From Pseudomonadota bacterium (GTDB lineage: Bacteria; Pseudomonadota; Gammaproteobacteria; Burkholderiales; Casimicrobiaceae), in contig JAFEDF010000005.1 of assembly GCA_018241785.1 (NCBI GenBank), positions 1-55,903 of the forward strand: a DNA stretch of 55,903 nucleotides, read 5' to 3'. Both the position numbers and the translations under genes were made by a program. The notes under the pieces were generated by a model. The model searched no databases and was not told the origin of the DNA. It was given only the letters and a program-made list of their open reading frames with translations. Below are positions 1 through 8,918 of this stretch, in pieces (position 1 is the stretch's first letter; every line of letters starts with the position of its first letter).

Positions 1-133
1 GGTGTTTGAGCTCGTCACGGTACCCCGCTCCCTCGGCCTCCACGGTCGGTGTAGAGCGCGCCGGAGCATCCCCGCCGCTTCCCAGCGCAGCCGATCGCTG
101 AAACAGGGTCCGTTCCCGTCTCGCAGAGCTTCC
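1..133 (-). other. region downstream of recA; possible start of the next gene at the edge
   Basis: This stretch follows the recA stop codon. On the minus strand a GTG at 18-16 is preceded by a purine-rich GGGAGCGGGG, so another gene could begin at the window edge. recX often follows recA in Betaproteobacteria, but only six codons are visible and identity cannot be judged. No terminator hairpin with a T-run was seen between the genes. Confidence 0.2.
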
Positions 134-1174
<1,041 letters not shown>

Positions 1175-1288
1175 GGGTTGTCCTGCTGAGGTGGCGAGCG
1201 CGACGGACATGAGTTTAGGCCTCTTGGGTACGATCGCGGGCGGCGTTGGCAGGTCGAAATGATCTGGTTTCGGCCCCGACTGGCAGCG

Positions 1289-1317
1289 ATTGTCCCATGG
1301 AACGATCGTTCGGTCCA
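1289..1317 (-). promoter_or_regulatory. candidate recA promoter with palindromic operator in the spacer
   Basis: Read on the minus strand: TGGACC (1317-1312, 4 of 6 to the -35 consensus), a 17-base spacer, then GACAAT (1294-1289, 4 of 6 to -10). The spacer begins with the perfect 12-base palindrome GAACGATCGTTC (1311-1300). GAAC-N4-GTTC is the form of LexA box known from Bacillus and Actinobacteria, whereas CTGT-N8-ACAG is usual in Gamma- and many Betaproteobacteria; no CTGT-N8-ACAG was noticed here. Its position between -35 and -10 would suit a repressor site. The assignment to LexA is inference. Confidence 0.45.
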
Positions 1318-1391
1318 GCGGTCCGGTGGCCTAGGCCGGACGACCGATTGACGTCGCCCCGCGGGCGCCCTCCCGGCGACCCGGCTGCGGC

Positions 1392-1904
1392 TCAGCCGGC
1401 GGGGCTGCCCGCGGCGACGATCGAGACGAGGCCGCGCAGCGCCTCGCGAACCGCTGCCTCACGCACCGCAGCCCGGTCGCCGGGAAAGTGCTTCGTCGTC
1501 GTCAGCGGCGTCCGGCCGGGCGCGGCAAAGCCGAAGCACACGGTCCCGACCGGCTTCTCCTGCGTCCCGCCGTCGGGGCCGGCGATCCCGGTCACCGCCA
1601 TGGCGCACCGAGCGCGACTGTGCGAAACCGCGCCCTCGGCCATCTCGCGCGCCACCGGCTCCGACACCGCGCCGTAGACCGCGAGCGTCGCGGGCAGGAC
1701 GCCGAGCATTTCGACCTTCGCTTCGTTCGAGTAGGTGACGAAGCCGCGGTCGAACCATTCCGAGCTGCCCGCGATTGCAGTGATCGCACCCGCGACGAGT
1801 CCGCCGGTGCACGATTCGGCCGTCGCGCAGAGCCAGCCGTGCGCGGCGAGCGCGGCGCCGAGTTCGAGCGCGAGCGTGCCTGCGTCGGCTTCGGCTACCG
1901 GCAT
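1392..1904 (-). CDS. pncC: nicotinamide-nucleotide amidase (CinA C-terminal family)
   Basis: PncC hydrolyses nicotinamide mononucleotide to nicotinate mononucleotide and ammonia, recycling the pyridine by-product of NAD-using DNA ligase. The 170-residue product has the family motifs TAESCTGGLVAGAIT near residue 27 and a GIAGPDGGTQEKPVGTV segment in the second half. The MocF-like N-terminal domain of full CinA is absent, as in the short PncC form. The start at 1904 was chosen because the segment before it (basic, proline-rich) is unlike the family. The start overlaps the end of the acetyltransferase gene by 10 bases, suggesting coupled translation. Confidence 0.9.
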   Translation of the reverse strand: MPVAEADAGTLALELGAALAAHGWLCATAESCTGGLVAGAITAIAGSSEWFDRGFVTYSNEAKVEMLGVLPATLAVYGAVSEPVAREMAEGAVSHSRARCAMAVTGIAGPDGGTQEKPVGTVCFGFAAPGRTPLTTTKHFPGDRAAVREAAVREALRGLVSIVAAGSPAG

Positions 1905-2326
1905 TCGCCGGGCCTCGCGCGGTAGTGGTATTCGTAGACCGTCTCGAAGCCGAACTTTCGATAGACGCTCCGCGCCGGCCCGTTGTCGTCGTTGACCTGC
2001 AGGTAGGCCTGGGCGGCGCCGCGCGACCACGCCCAGGTCAGCAACTCGGCAACGATGAGGGTGGCGACGCCGCGCCCGCGCATGTCCTCGGCGGTGACCA
2101 TGTCGTAAACGCCTGCGAGATCGCGCTCGAGGGTCGCCTGGCCGCAGGCGACTGGCCGGCCGTCGAGGGGCAGCGACGAGCCGAAATGCGCGGTGACGCT
2201 GCGCGCACGCTTCGCCTTTCCCGGCGACACGCGCACGAGCCAGCCGTCATAGAAGAGCTGCCGCTGCGTCTGCGTCGCGTTGAGGCAGGCCTCCTCGATG
2301 CGGATCGGCGACGGGGGCGCCATCAT
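1895..2326 (-). CDS. GNAT-family N-acetyltransferase
   Basis: A 143-residue protein with the GNAT acetyl-CoA-binding signature: a strand reading VYDMVTAEDMRGRGVATLIVAE (the R/Q-x-x-G-x-G/A loop is RGRGVA) followed by YLQVNDDNGPARSVYRKFGF, which is motif B with the usual N..A...Y...GF pattern. GNAT enzymes move an acetyl group from acetyl-CoA to an amine; the acceptor cannot be read from sequence. The start overlaps the pgpA stop as ATGA, and the end overlaps pncC, so the three genes are probably co-translated. Confidence 0.8.
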   Translation of the reverse strand: MMAPPSPIRIEEACLNATQTQRQLFYDGWLVRVSPGKAKRARSVTAHFGSSLPLDGRPVACGQATLERDLAGVYDMVTAEDMRGRGVATLIVAELLTWAWSRGAAQAYLQVNDDNGPARSVYRKFGFETVYEYHYRARPGECR

Positions 2327-2811
2327 CCGGCGCCGAGCAGTCGCTGGCCGATCGCGAACACCACCAGCGCGTACAGCGCTGCGAGGAGGTCATCGGCCAT
2401 CACGCCGGCTCCGTTCTTCAGCGCCGCGTCGACCTCCCGGACCGGCGGCGGCTTGAGGATGTCGAAGAACCTGAACAGCGCGAACGCCAGCACGTCGCGC
2501 AGGGCGCCCGGACCGGTGAAGTACAACACGAGCACGAACGCGGCGATCTCGTCGATGACGATCGCGGGGTGGTCGGCGACGCCGAGATCGCGTCCGGTGA
2601 CCTCGGCTGCCCACGTGCCGATGACGATCAGACCGACGATCGCGGCGAGCCATCCGGCGTCGCCGGCGTGACTGCGAAGCCACCACGCGATCGGAAAGGC
2701 GACCAGCGTTCCGACGGTTCCCGGCATCCGCGGCGCGAGCCCGGCTCCGAAGCCGAGCGCGACGAAGTGCGCCGGATGGCCGATGAGGAACCGAAAGCTC
2801 GGTGCCGGCAT
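2323..2811 (-). CDS. pgpA: phosphatidylglycerophosphatase A
   Basis: PgpA removes the terminal phosphate of phosphatidylglycerophosphate to make phosphatidylglycerol in the inner membrane. The 162-residue product carries the family's GFGAGLAPRMPGTVGTL near the N-terminus, several hydrophobic segments, and the acidic VIDEIAAF block. The start at 2811 avoids overlap with the thiL stop and gives the family N-terminus (PAPSFRFLIGHPAHFVALGF). Location just after thiL is the usual proteobacterial arrangement. Confidence 0.92.
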   Translation of the reverse strand: MPAPSFRFLIGHPAHFVALGFGAGLAPRMPGTVGTLVAFPIAWWLRSHAGDAGWLAAIVGLIVIGTWAAEVTGRDLGVADHPAIVIDEIAAFVLVLYFTGPGALRDVLAFALFRFFDILKPPPVREVDAALKNGAGVMADDLLAALYALVVFAIGQRLLGAG

Positions 2812-2830
2812 GGCCGCTGCGCTGCGCGAT

Positions 2831-3805
2831 TCAGCGGAAGTGGTCGAACGCATGGGGCAGCGCGGCCAGCCTGTCCCCGCGCTCGTCGCGGACGACAATA
2901 CCCGGCTCGGCCGTCACCTCGCCGATCGCGGTCAGCGGCAGGCGCAGCGCGAGCGCGAGCGCCTCGATGCGCTCGCCCAGCGGCGGCGGTGCGGTGAAGA
3001 GAAGCTCGTAATCGTCGCCGCCGGCGAGCACGCATTGCAGGGCGATCTCCCGCTCCTTGTGCGTACCGGCGAGCTTAGCCCGCAGCGACGGCGCGCAGGG
3101 CACTGCGGCGAGGCTCAGCGCCGCGCCGACTTTCGACATGTCGACGATGTGTCCGAGGTCGCCGGCGAGGCCGTCGGAGACGTCGATCGCCGCCGAAGCG
3201 ATCCCGCGCAGCGCGACGCCGAGCGCGACGCGCGGTTCGGGCGCATCGAGACGGTGCGCGAGCGCGGCGCGCGAGCGAGCGTCGACCTCGGTCTTGCCGG
3301 CCGCGACGGCGAGCGCCAGCGCGGCGTCGCCAAGCGACCCGGAAACGTAGACGCGATCGCCGGGATTGGCGCCGGCGCGCGTCAGCGCCGAGCCTGCCGG
3401 CAGCTCGCCGATCGCGGTGATGCAGAGGTTGCGCGGCCCGCGCGTCGTGTCGCCACCGACGAGCTCGACGTCGTACTGGCGCGCCAGCGCGTCGAAGCCG
3501 CCCATGAACGCCGTCACCCATGCTTCGTCGGCCCCCGGCAGCGCGCCGGCGAGCAGCACGTAGCGCGGCATCGCACCCATGGCGGCGAGGTCGGAGAGGT
3601 TGACCGCGAGCGCCTTGTGCCCAAGGCGGCGGGGATCGGCGCCGACGGCGAAATGACGGCCCTCGACCAGCATGTCGACCGTCACCGCGTATTCCATTCC
3701 CGGCGTCGGCGCGATCACCGCCGCGTCGTCGCCGATGCCGACGCGAACGTCTGCGCTGCGCGGAGCACGCTGGAAAAAGCGCGCGATCAGCTCGAATTCA
3801 TTCAT
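2831..3805 (-). CDS. thiL: thiamine-monophosphate kinase
   Basis: ThiL phosphorylates thiamine monophosphate with ATP to give thiamine diphosphate, the active cofactor. The product has 324 residues, the family's length, with MNEFELIARFF at the start, the Mg-ATP-binding VGIGDDAAVI near residue 22, MLVEGRHF, and the glycine-rich AGGDDYELLFTAPP toward the C-terminus. It is 28 bases downstream of nusB and 19 bases upstream of pgpA on the same strand, in the standard nusB-thiL-pgpA order. Confidence 0.95.
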   Translation of the reverse strand: MNEFELIARFFQRAPRSADVRVGIGDDAAVIAPTPGMEYAVTVDMLVEGRHFAVGADPRRLGHKALAVNLSDLAAMGAMPRYVLLAGALPGADEAWVTAFMGGFDALARQYDVELVGGDTTRGPRNLCITAIGELPAGSALTRAGANPGDRVYVSGSLGDAALALAVAAGKTEVDARSRAALAHRLDAPEPRVALGVALRGIASAAIDVSDGLAGDLGHIVDMSKVGAALSLAAVPCAPSLRAKLAGTHKEREIALQCVLAGGDDYELLFTAPPPLGERIEALALALRLPLTAIGEVTAEPGIVVRDERGDRLAALPHAFDHFR

Positions 3806-3833
3806 CGCAGCGTCCGCGCACGACGGATCGTGA

Positions 3834-4277
3834 TCAGCGCCGGCCCTCCGCCACCGTGAGCTCGCTCGCGCGAAGCTCGGGGACGAGCTTGTCGAGGACG
3901 GCGTTCACGAACCGATGGCCGTCGGTGCCGCCGTAGGCCTTCGCGAGCTCGATCGCCTCGTCGATCACCGCACGCCACGGAATGTCGGCGCGATGGGTGA
4001 GCTCCCACGCGCCGATGACGAGAAGCGCACGCTCGACCGGAGCGAGCTCGGCCGGCTTGCGGTCGAGCTTCGTCGCGACGAGGCCGAGGAGCGCGTCGTA
4101 TTCGCTCGTCACGCCCCTCCACAGTTCGCCGAAATACACCTGGTCGGCCGCGGCCCAGCCCGGGCTGGTTGCTAGGTCGCTCGCGATCTCGCGATCGGCG
4201 TGACGGGCGAGCTGTCGCTGGTAGAGCCCCTGCAGCGCAAGCTCGCGGGCGCGCCGGCGCGCACGGGCCTCGCTCAT
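3834..4277 (-). CDS. nusB: transcription antitermination factor NusB
   Basis: NusB pairs with NusE (ribosomal protein S10) on boxA RNA to support antitermination of rRNA operons. The 147-residue product shows the family pattern: RRRARELALQGLYQRQL at the N-terminus, VERALLVIGAWEL, IPWRAVIDEAIELAKAYGG, and FVNAVLDKL. The start overlaps the ribH stop as ATGA, so it is read coupled to riboflavin synthesis genes, a common proteobacterial arrangement. Confidence 0.95.
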   Translation of the reverse strand: MSEARARRRARELALQGLYQRQLARHADREIASDLATSPGWAAADQVYFGELWRGVTSEYDALLGLVATKLDRKPAELAPVERALLVIGAWELTHRADIPWRAVIDEAIELAKAYGGTDGHRFVNAVLDKLVPELRASELTVAEGRR

Positions 4278-4738
4278 CGCCCGTCGATCGTGCGAAGGAG
4301 GTTGGCGAGCTCGAGCGCCGCCATCGTCGCCTCGTAGCCCTTCGCATCCATTCGCGCCTGCGCCTGCGCGTCGGAATCGCAGGTGAGGATGGCGTTGCCG
4401 ACCGGAATGCCGTATTCGAGCTGTACGCCGGCGACGCCGGCCGCCGATTGCTCGGCGACGATCTCGAAGTGAAAGGTGTCGCCGCGGATCACCGCGCCGA
4501 TCGCAACGAGCGCGTCGAAGCGCCGGCTCTGCGCGAACCGCTGCAGCGCGAGCGGGATCTCGAGCGCACCCGCGACCGTCGCGAGCGTGACGTCGCGCTC
4601 GGCGACGCCCGCCTCCTTCAGCGCGCGCAATGCCCCGGCGACGAGGCCGGCGCCGATCACCGGATTGAAGCGCGACTGGACGATCGCCACCCGCCGCCCC
4701 TTCCCGGAAGAGTCGGGCGCGATGCGCTCGATCGGCAT
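4274..4738 (-). CDS. ribH: 6,7-dimethyl-8-ribityllumazine synthase
   Basis: RibH condenses 5-amino-6-ribitylaminouracil with 3,4-dihydroxy-2-butanone 4-phosphate to make lumazine, the substrate of riboflavin synthase. The 154-residue product has the N-terminal VAIVQSRFNPVI substrate loop, GALEIPLALQ, and the GAVIRGDTFHFEIV block with the catalytic histidine region (residues about 81-94). Its ATG overlaps the ribBA stop by one base (TAATG). The reading frame is open far upstream, but only this start fits the family. Confidence 0.96.
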   Translation of the reverse strand: MPIERIAPDSSGKGRRVAIVQSRFNPVIGAGLVAGALRALKEAGVAERDVTLATVAGALEIPLALQRFAQSRRFDALVAIGAVIRGDTFHFEIVAEQSAAGVAGVQLEYGIPVGNAILTCDSDAQAQARMDAKGYEATMAALELANLLRTIDGR

Positions 4739-5844
4739 TACGATGCCTGCCGCGCGGGCGGCGCCTCGTCGTAGCCGGTCACCTCGAGGTCGAATCCGGC
4801 CATGCTCGGCATCCTGCGCTGCCGCGCGAGGATGCGCATCTTGCCGACATGCAGGTCGCGCAGGATCTGGGCGCCGATGCCGTAGTTGCGCAGGTCGACC
4901 TTCGGCACCTGCGCGGGCTCGCCTCCGATCGCGCGCCGGCGCAGCTCCTGCGCGCTCTCGGTACGATGCAGCAGCACGATGACGCCGCGGCCCGCCGCCG
5001 CGATCGCACGCTGCGCCTCGGCGACGCTCCACGAGTGCGACGCGCTGCCGGTCTCGAGCAGGTCGACGACCGACAGCGGCTCGTGCACTCGTACGAGCGT
5101 CTCGACGTCGGGCGAGATCGGGCCGCGCACCAATGCGAGGTGGGTCGCGTCGGACAGCTTGTCGCGGTAGACGACGAGCCTGAACGGGCCCGCAGGCGTG
5201 GTGATCGGGCGCTCGGCGAGACGCTCGATGAGCTTCTCGGTGCGGCTTCGATAGTGGATGAGGTCGACGATCGAGCCGATCCGCAGGCCGTGCCGTTCGG
5301 CGAAGCGCTCGAGGTCGGGCAGGCGCGCCATGCTCCCGTCGTCGTTCATGATCTCGCACAGCACTGCCGAGTCCGAGCGGCCGGCAAGGCGCACGAGATC
5401 GCAGCACGCCTCGGTGTGCCCGGCGCGCGCGAGCACGCCCCCCGCCTGCGCGACCAGCGGAAACACGTGCCCGGGCTGCACGACGTCCTCCGGGCTCGCG
5501 TCGGCAGCGGCTGCGACGGCAATCGTGTGCGCGCGATCGCCTGCCGAGATCCCGCTCGTGACGCCGTGCGCCGCCTCGATCGACACGGTGAAATTGGTGC
5601 CGTGCACCGAGCGGTTCACCGCCGTCATCGGCACGAGCTGCAACCTGCGCGCGCGCTCCTCGGTGATCGCCATGCACACGAGCCCGCGCCCGTAGCGCGC
5701 CATGAAGTTGATCGCCTCGGGCGTCACGCAGTCCGCGGCGAGCACGAGGTCTCCCTCGTTCTCGCGGTCCTCCTCGTCGACGAGGATGACCATCCTGCCC
5801 GCCTTGATTTCGGCAACCATGTCGGAAACGGGTGCGATCGGCAT
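4738..5844 (-). CDS. ribBA: 3,4-dihydroxy-2-butanone 4-phosphate synthase fused to a degenerate GTP cyclohydrolase II domain
   Basis: The N-terminal half (about 1-205) converts ribulose 5-phosphate to dihydroxybutanone phosphate plus formate; DEEDRENEGDL (23-33) and HTEACCDL (143-150) are the metal- and substrate-binding motifs, so this activity looks intact. Residues 206-368 have the GTP cyclohydrolase II fold signature (VRVHEPLS at 251, NYGIGAQIL at 320-328). However, the zinc-binding C-x(10)-C-x-C segment is replaced by a cysteine-free stretch (258-272), so ring opening of GTP is not expected. A separate ribA is probably elsewhere in the genome. Upstream ribH is coupled to it. Confidence 0.93.
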   Translation of the reverse strand: MPIAPVSDMVAEIKAGRMVILVDEEDRENEGDLVLAADCVTPEAINFMARYGRGLVCMAITEERARRLQLVPMTAVNRSVHGTNFTVSIEAAHGVTSGISAGDRAHTIAVAAAADASPEDVVQPGHVFPLVAQAGGVLARAGHTEACCDLVRLAGRSDSAVLCEIMNDDGSMARLPDLERFAERHGLRIGSIVDLIHYRSRTEKLIERLAERPITTPAGPFRLVVYRDKLSDATHLALVRGPISPDVETLVRVHEPLSVVDLLETGSASHSWSVAEAQRAIAAAGRGVIVLLHRTESAQELRRRAIGGEPAQVPKVDLRNYGIGAQILRDLHVGKMRILARQRRMPSMAGFDLEVTGYDEAPPARQAS

Positions 5845-5865
5845 GCGCGGAATCTTACCGTATCG

Positions 5866-6519
5866 TCACCATGCGGCGTCGCCCGCATGCACGCCTTGCG
5901 CCGGCGCCGCGGAAGCCCGCGCCTCGCCGGGCGCGCCGGGCGCCCCGAAGCCGCGCCAGAGCGTGCGCATCCCGCTCGCGACGTCCTGCGGCCTGCCGAG
6001 CTGCGCGAGGCCGACGACGAGGGCGAGGCTTTGCCACAGGAGCGCGCGCGAATTCGCGGCGTCGTGCGCCTGCGCGCAGCGCATCAGGCGCTTCGCTGCG
6101 GCGGCCGCCAGGTCCGCCCCTCCCGTGCACGCCATGTCGGCGACCGCTGCCTGAGCCGTTTGCCCGCGCACGCGATGAACCTGCGCAGCGAGCGCGATGA
6201 ACGCCGGGTGGGCGGCGAGCCACGCGAGCGCGCGCTCGGACACGTCGTCGATGCGCGGCAGCGGCTCCCGATCGAGGAACTCCGCCAGCGCACCGAAGAA
6301 CGCCTCGACCTGCCGCTCGTGCAGGGCGAGCATCAGGCACTCCTTGCTCGCGAAGTAGAGGTACACGGTTCCCTTCGCCACGCCGGCCGCGCCCGCGACC
6401 TCCGCCACGCTCGGTGCCTTCGTCGGATCGGCCTCGAAGAGCCGCTCGGCGGCGTCGAGGAGCGCCCCGCGCCGGGCCGCCTTCCCCTGCCTGTCGACTG
6501 CCCGCTGCCGCATCGCCAT
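5866..6519 (-). CDS. TetR/AcrR-family transcriptional regulator
   Basis: A 217-residue repressor-type regulator. The N-terminal helix-turn-helix is clear: GALLDAAERLFEAD, then APSVAEVAGAAGVAKGTVYLYFASKE (residues about 19-61), matching the TetR signature including the final Y-x-Y-F-x-x-K-E. The C-terminal ligand domain is alanine-rich and does not reveal a ligand. It lies 120 bases below the catabolic operon on the same strand and 21 bases before ribBA. It may control the catabolic operon, itself, or both; an inverted repeat sits just upstream of its start. Confidence 0.88.
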   Translation of the reverse strand: MAMRQRAVDRQGKAARRGALLDAAERLFEADPTKAPSVAEVAGAAGVAKGTVYLYFASKECLMLALHERQVEAFFGALAEFLDREPLPRIDDVSERALAWLAAHPAFIALAAQVHRVRGQTAQAAVADMACTGGADLAAAAAKRLMRCAQAHDAANSRALLWQSLALVVGLAQLGRPQDVASGMRTLWRGFGAPGAPGEARASAAPAQGVHAGDAAW

Positions 6520-6555
6520 CGTCGCTTCCGGCCCCTTAGGGCCTGTTCAGACCAT

Positions 6556-6571
6556 GTTCGCTCACGCGAAC
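6556..6571. promoter_or_regulatory. inverted repeat upstream of the TetR gene (possible operator)
   Basis: GTTCGC-TCAC-GCGAAC, two perfect 6-base arms around 4 bases, lies 37 bases upstream of the regulator's start. TetR proteins commonly bind such short palindromes in their own promoters. The bases alone cannot exclude a chance hairpin in GC-rich DNA. Nothing else was recognised between 6520 and 6639. Confidence 0.35.
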
Positions 6572-6639
6572 GGGCGCCCTCGCCCCCCTGCTGACCGCGG
6601 GTCATCCTGCGCAAAGCCTGACCGAGCGGACGGCCGCTG

Positions 6640-7506
6640 TCAACGCGCGAAGAGCGCCTTCGTCGTGCGCGTGAGCGCGCTGTCCGGGTCGGAGTAGTCG
6701 AGGACCACCGAGAAGTGATGCCGGTCCGGAATCACGACCGGGGTGCCGATTCGCGTGCCACGGCTCGCCGACCACGCCGCGTGGATGAGCCTCGCCTGGC
6801 GCAGATACTCGGGAGTCTCGTCGGCGCCGACGGCGATGGCGAGCGGCACGTCGGCAAGCGGCGCGTAGTTGACCGGAGACATGCGCCGCGCTTCGTCTGC
6901 GTCGAGCCGAAGGTCGGCATTGATCGACGTCATCGTCAGCGGCGCGAGATCGTGCAGGCCCGACAGCGTGACGACCCCGGTGAACGGTGCGCGCGCGAGA
7001 CCGACCGGACGCCAGTCGGTGGCGTAGAGCATCGCGGCGAGGTGTCCGCCCGCCGAGTGCCCGGAGATCACCAGCGGCGCGGGCGCACCGTGCTGGGCGC
7101 CATAGCGCTCGAGCCAGCGGACGGCGTGCCGGCACTGCTCGACGATCTTCGCGATCGCCGCCCCCGGGCAGAGATCGTAGTTGATGAGGGCGACCGCGTA
7201 GCCCGCGGCGACGAATGCCGGCGCGACGAATGCGTGATCGGCCTTGTCCATCCCGCGCCAATACCCGCCGTGGATGAACATCAGCGTGCCGAGCGCAGGT
7301 CGGGCGGGCAGGAAGAGATCGAGCGTCTCGCGGTCGCCGGCGCCGAAGCGCAGGTCGATCGCGGGATTGAGCGTGTCGAATGCGCGCTTCGACCTCGCGG
7401 TCCACTCGGCGAGCCAGCGGCCGTGATCGGGGACCGCGCCGCGGTTGTCGTAGCCGCGCTCGGCCTCCTCGCGCGCCGTCGGCCCGGCGGCAGGGATCCT
7501 TTCCAT
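6640..7506 (-). CDS. alpha/beta hydrolase (kynurenine formamidase/esterase-like)
   Basis: A 288-residue cytoplasmic alpha/beta hydrolase. It has the oxyanion-hole motif HGGYW (79-83) and the nucleophile elbow GHSAG with Ser151, followed by a typical core. HGGYW is shared by kynurenine formamidase-like hydrolases and some short-chain esterases. It is the last gene of a run with FAH hydrolase, zeta isomerase and glutaryl-CoA dehydrogenase (30-base gap to the FAH gene), so a role in tryptophan or aromatic breakdown is plausible but not shown. No signal peptide is evident. Confidence 0.82.
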   Translation of the reverse strand: MERIPAAGPTAREEAERGYDNRGAVPDHGRWLAEWTARSKRAFDTLNPAIDLRFGAGDRETLDLFLPARPALGTLMFIHGGYWRGMDKADHAFVAPAFVAAGYAVALINYDLCPGAAIAKIVEQCRHAVRWLERYGAQHGAPAPLVISGHSAGGHLAAMLYATDWRPVGLARAPFTGVVTLSGLHDLAPLTMTSINADLRLDADEARRMSPVNYAPLADVPLAIAVGADETPEYLRQARLIHAAWSASRGTRIGTPVVIPDRHHFSVVLDYSDPDSALTRTTKALFAR

Positions 7507-7536
7507 CGCGAAACCGATCGGCAGCCTGTGCGGGCG

Positions 7537-8244
7537 CTACTCCGCTGCGACGATTTCGATCGAGAGCGGAGTGAGGCCGGCGATGCGCCCGTCGAGCCGA
7601 TCGCCGACCTTGACCGCGCCGACGCCGGAGGGCGTGCCGGTGAAGACGAGGTCGCCCGGCAGCAGGCGGTAGAGCTGCGACAGGAATGCGAGCGTGTGCG
7701 GCACGTCCCAGATCATGTCGGCGAGGTCGCCGCGCTGGCGCGGCGCACCGTTCACGTCGAGCTCGACCGGACCGCTCGTCAGCGCACCGGTCTCGGCGAC
7801 GCGATGCAGCGGCGCGATCGGCGCCGCCTGTGCGAACGACTTGCCGATGTCCCACGGGCGCTTTTTCTCGCGCATGTCGTTCTGCAGGTCGCGACGCGTC
7901 ATGTCGAGGCCGACCGCATAGCCGAAGATCACCGACGGCGCCCGCTCGGGCGTGAGGTGCACGCCCGGCGCACCGATCGCGACGACGAGCTCGAGTTCGT
8001 GGTGGAAGTTCGCCGTCGCCATCGGGTAGTGCACGCGGCCGGCGCGCGGCGGCGTCACCGCGACGATCGCGTCGGGAAACTTCGTGAAGAAGAACGGTGG
8101 CTCCTTCGACGCGTCGCCCCCCATCTCCTTCGCGTGGTCGGCATAGTTGCGGCCGACGCAGTAGATGTGCCGCACCGGAAACGAGAGGTCGGTGCCGGCG
8201 ACCGGGACGGCCGGAGGATCACCGGGGGCAATCGCGTAGCGCAT
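7537..8244 (-). CDS. fumarylacetoacetate hydrolase-family protein (probable fumarylpyruvate hydrolase)
   Basis: A 235-residue FAH-family enzyme that should hydrolyse a carbon-carbon bond of a beta-diketo acid. The family's metal site is visible: HHELELV with Glu83 and Glu85, and GLDMTRRD with Asp114; IYCVGRNYADHAKEMG (28-42) and the C-terminal FTGTPSGVGAV are also typical. The small FAHD1-like size and its neighbour, a zeta-class isomerase, fit the gentisate pathway pair that turns maleylpyruvate into fumarylpyruvate and then fumarate plus pyruvate. A role in tyrosine breakdown is the alternative. The start at 8244 gives the family N-terminus; 13 bases separate it from the isomerase gene. Confidence 0.88.
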   Translation of the reverse strand: MRYAIAPGDPPAVPVAGTDLSFPVRHIYCVGRNYADHAKEMGGDASKEPPFFFTKFPDAIVAVTPPRAGRVHYPMATANFHHELELVVAIGAPGVHLTPERAPSVIFGYAVGLDMTRRDLQNDMREKKRPWDIGKSFAQAAPIAPLHRVAETGALTSGPVELDVNGAPRQRGDLADMIWDVPHTLAFLSQLYRLLPGDLVFTGTPSGVGAVKVGDRLDGRIAGLTPLSIEIVAAE

Positions 8245-8257
8245 CAGGGGGCTCCGT

Positions 8258-8902
8258 TCATTCAGCGTCGGGCTGGCGCGCCGGCGCCGCCTCGGCGAAC
8301 GCCGGCAGCGCGCAACAGGCTGCATCGATGCGCGTCAGCGTCGGGTAAGGCGACAGGTCGATCGAGAAGCGGCGCGCGTTCGCGACCTGCGGGACGAGGA
8401 AGATGTCGGCGAGCGTCGGCGTATCGCCATGGCAGTAGCGCCCGGTCTCGGCCTCGCGCGCGAGGCGCTTCTCGAGCGCCTCGAAGCCGACGTCGACCCA
8501 GTAGCGGTACCAACCGTCCTTCTGCCCGTTCGACACGCCGAGCGTGCCGGTGAGGTAGTTCAGCACGCGCAGGTTGTTCAGCGGATGAATCTCGCAGGCG
8601 ATCGTCAATGCGAGCGAGCGCACGCGCGCGCGGCCGGCCGGATCGTCCGGCAGCAGCGCGGGGCTGGGGTGCGTCTCGTCGAGGTATTCGATGATCGCGA
8701 GCGACTGCGTGAGCACGGCCCCGCCGTCGAGTGCGAGTGCCGGGACGAGACCCTGCGGATTGAGGGCAAGGTAGTCCTGCGCGCGCTGGTTGCCCATGCG
8801 CAGGTGGACGAAGCTTCGCTCGTCGGGCCGGATTCCCTTCAGGTTGAGCGCGATCCTCACGCGGTACGCCGCCGACGACCGGTAATAATCGTAGAGCTTC
8901 AT
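8258..8902 (-). CDS. maiA: maleylacetoacetate/maleylpyruvate isomerase (zeta-class glutathione transferase)
   Basis: A 214-residue zeta-class glutathione S-transferase. The glutathione-dependent cis-trans isomerase signature SSAAYRVRIALNLKG is at residues 9-23, with NPQGLVPAL and QSLAIIEYLDE in the thioredoxin-like domain and the helical C-terminal domain after it. It isomerises maleylacetoacetate or maleylpyruvate, the step just before the FAH-family hydrolase encoded 13 bases downstream. Sequence alone does not decide which substrate is used; no gentisate or homogentisate dioxygenase lies in this window. Confidence 0.9.
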   Translation of the reverse strand: MKLYDYYRSSAAYRVRIALNLKGIRPDERSFVHLRMGNQRAQDYLALNPQGLVPALALDGGAVLTQSLAIIEYLDETHPSPALLPDDPAGRARVRSLALTIACEIHPLNNLRVLNYLTGTLGVSNGQKDGWYRYWVDVGFEALEKRLAREAETGRYCHGDTPTLADIFLVPQVANARRFSIDLSPYPTLTRIDAACCALPAFAEAAPARQPDAE

Positions 8903-8918
8903 CGTCTGCGCGCTTCGC

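Noticed and set aside
5845..5865. FMN riboswitch before ribBA
   Set aside because: Only 21 bases separate the TetR stop and ribBA start; no RFN-type conserved boxes fit.
4849..6594. Plus-strand open frame opposite ribBA and the TetR gene
   Set aside because: Antisense shadow with no recognisable domain.
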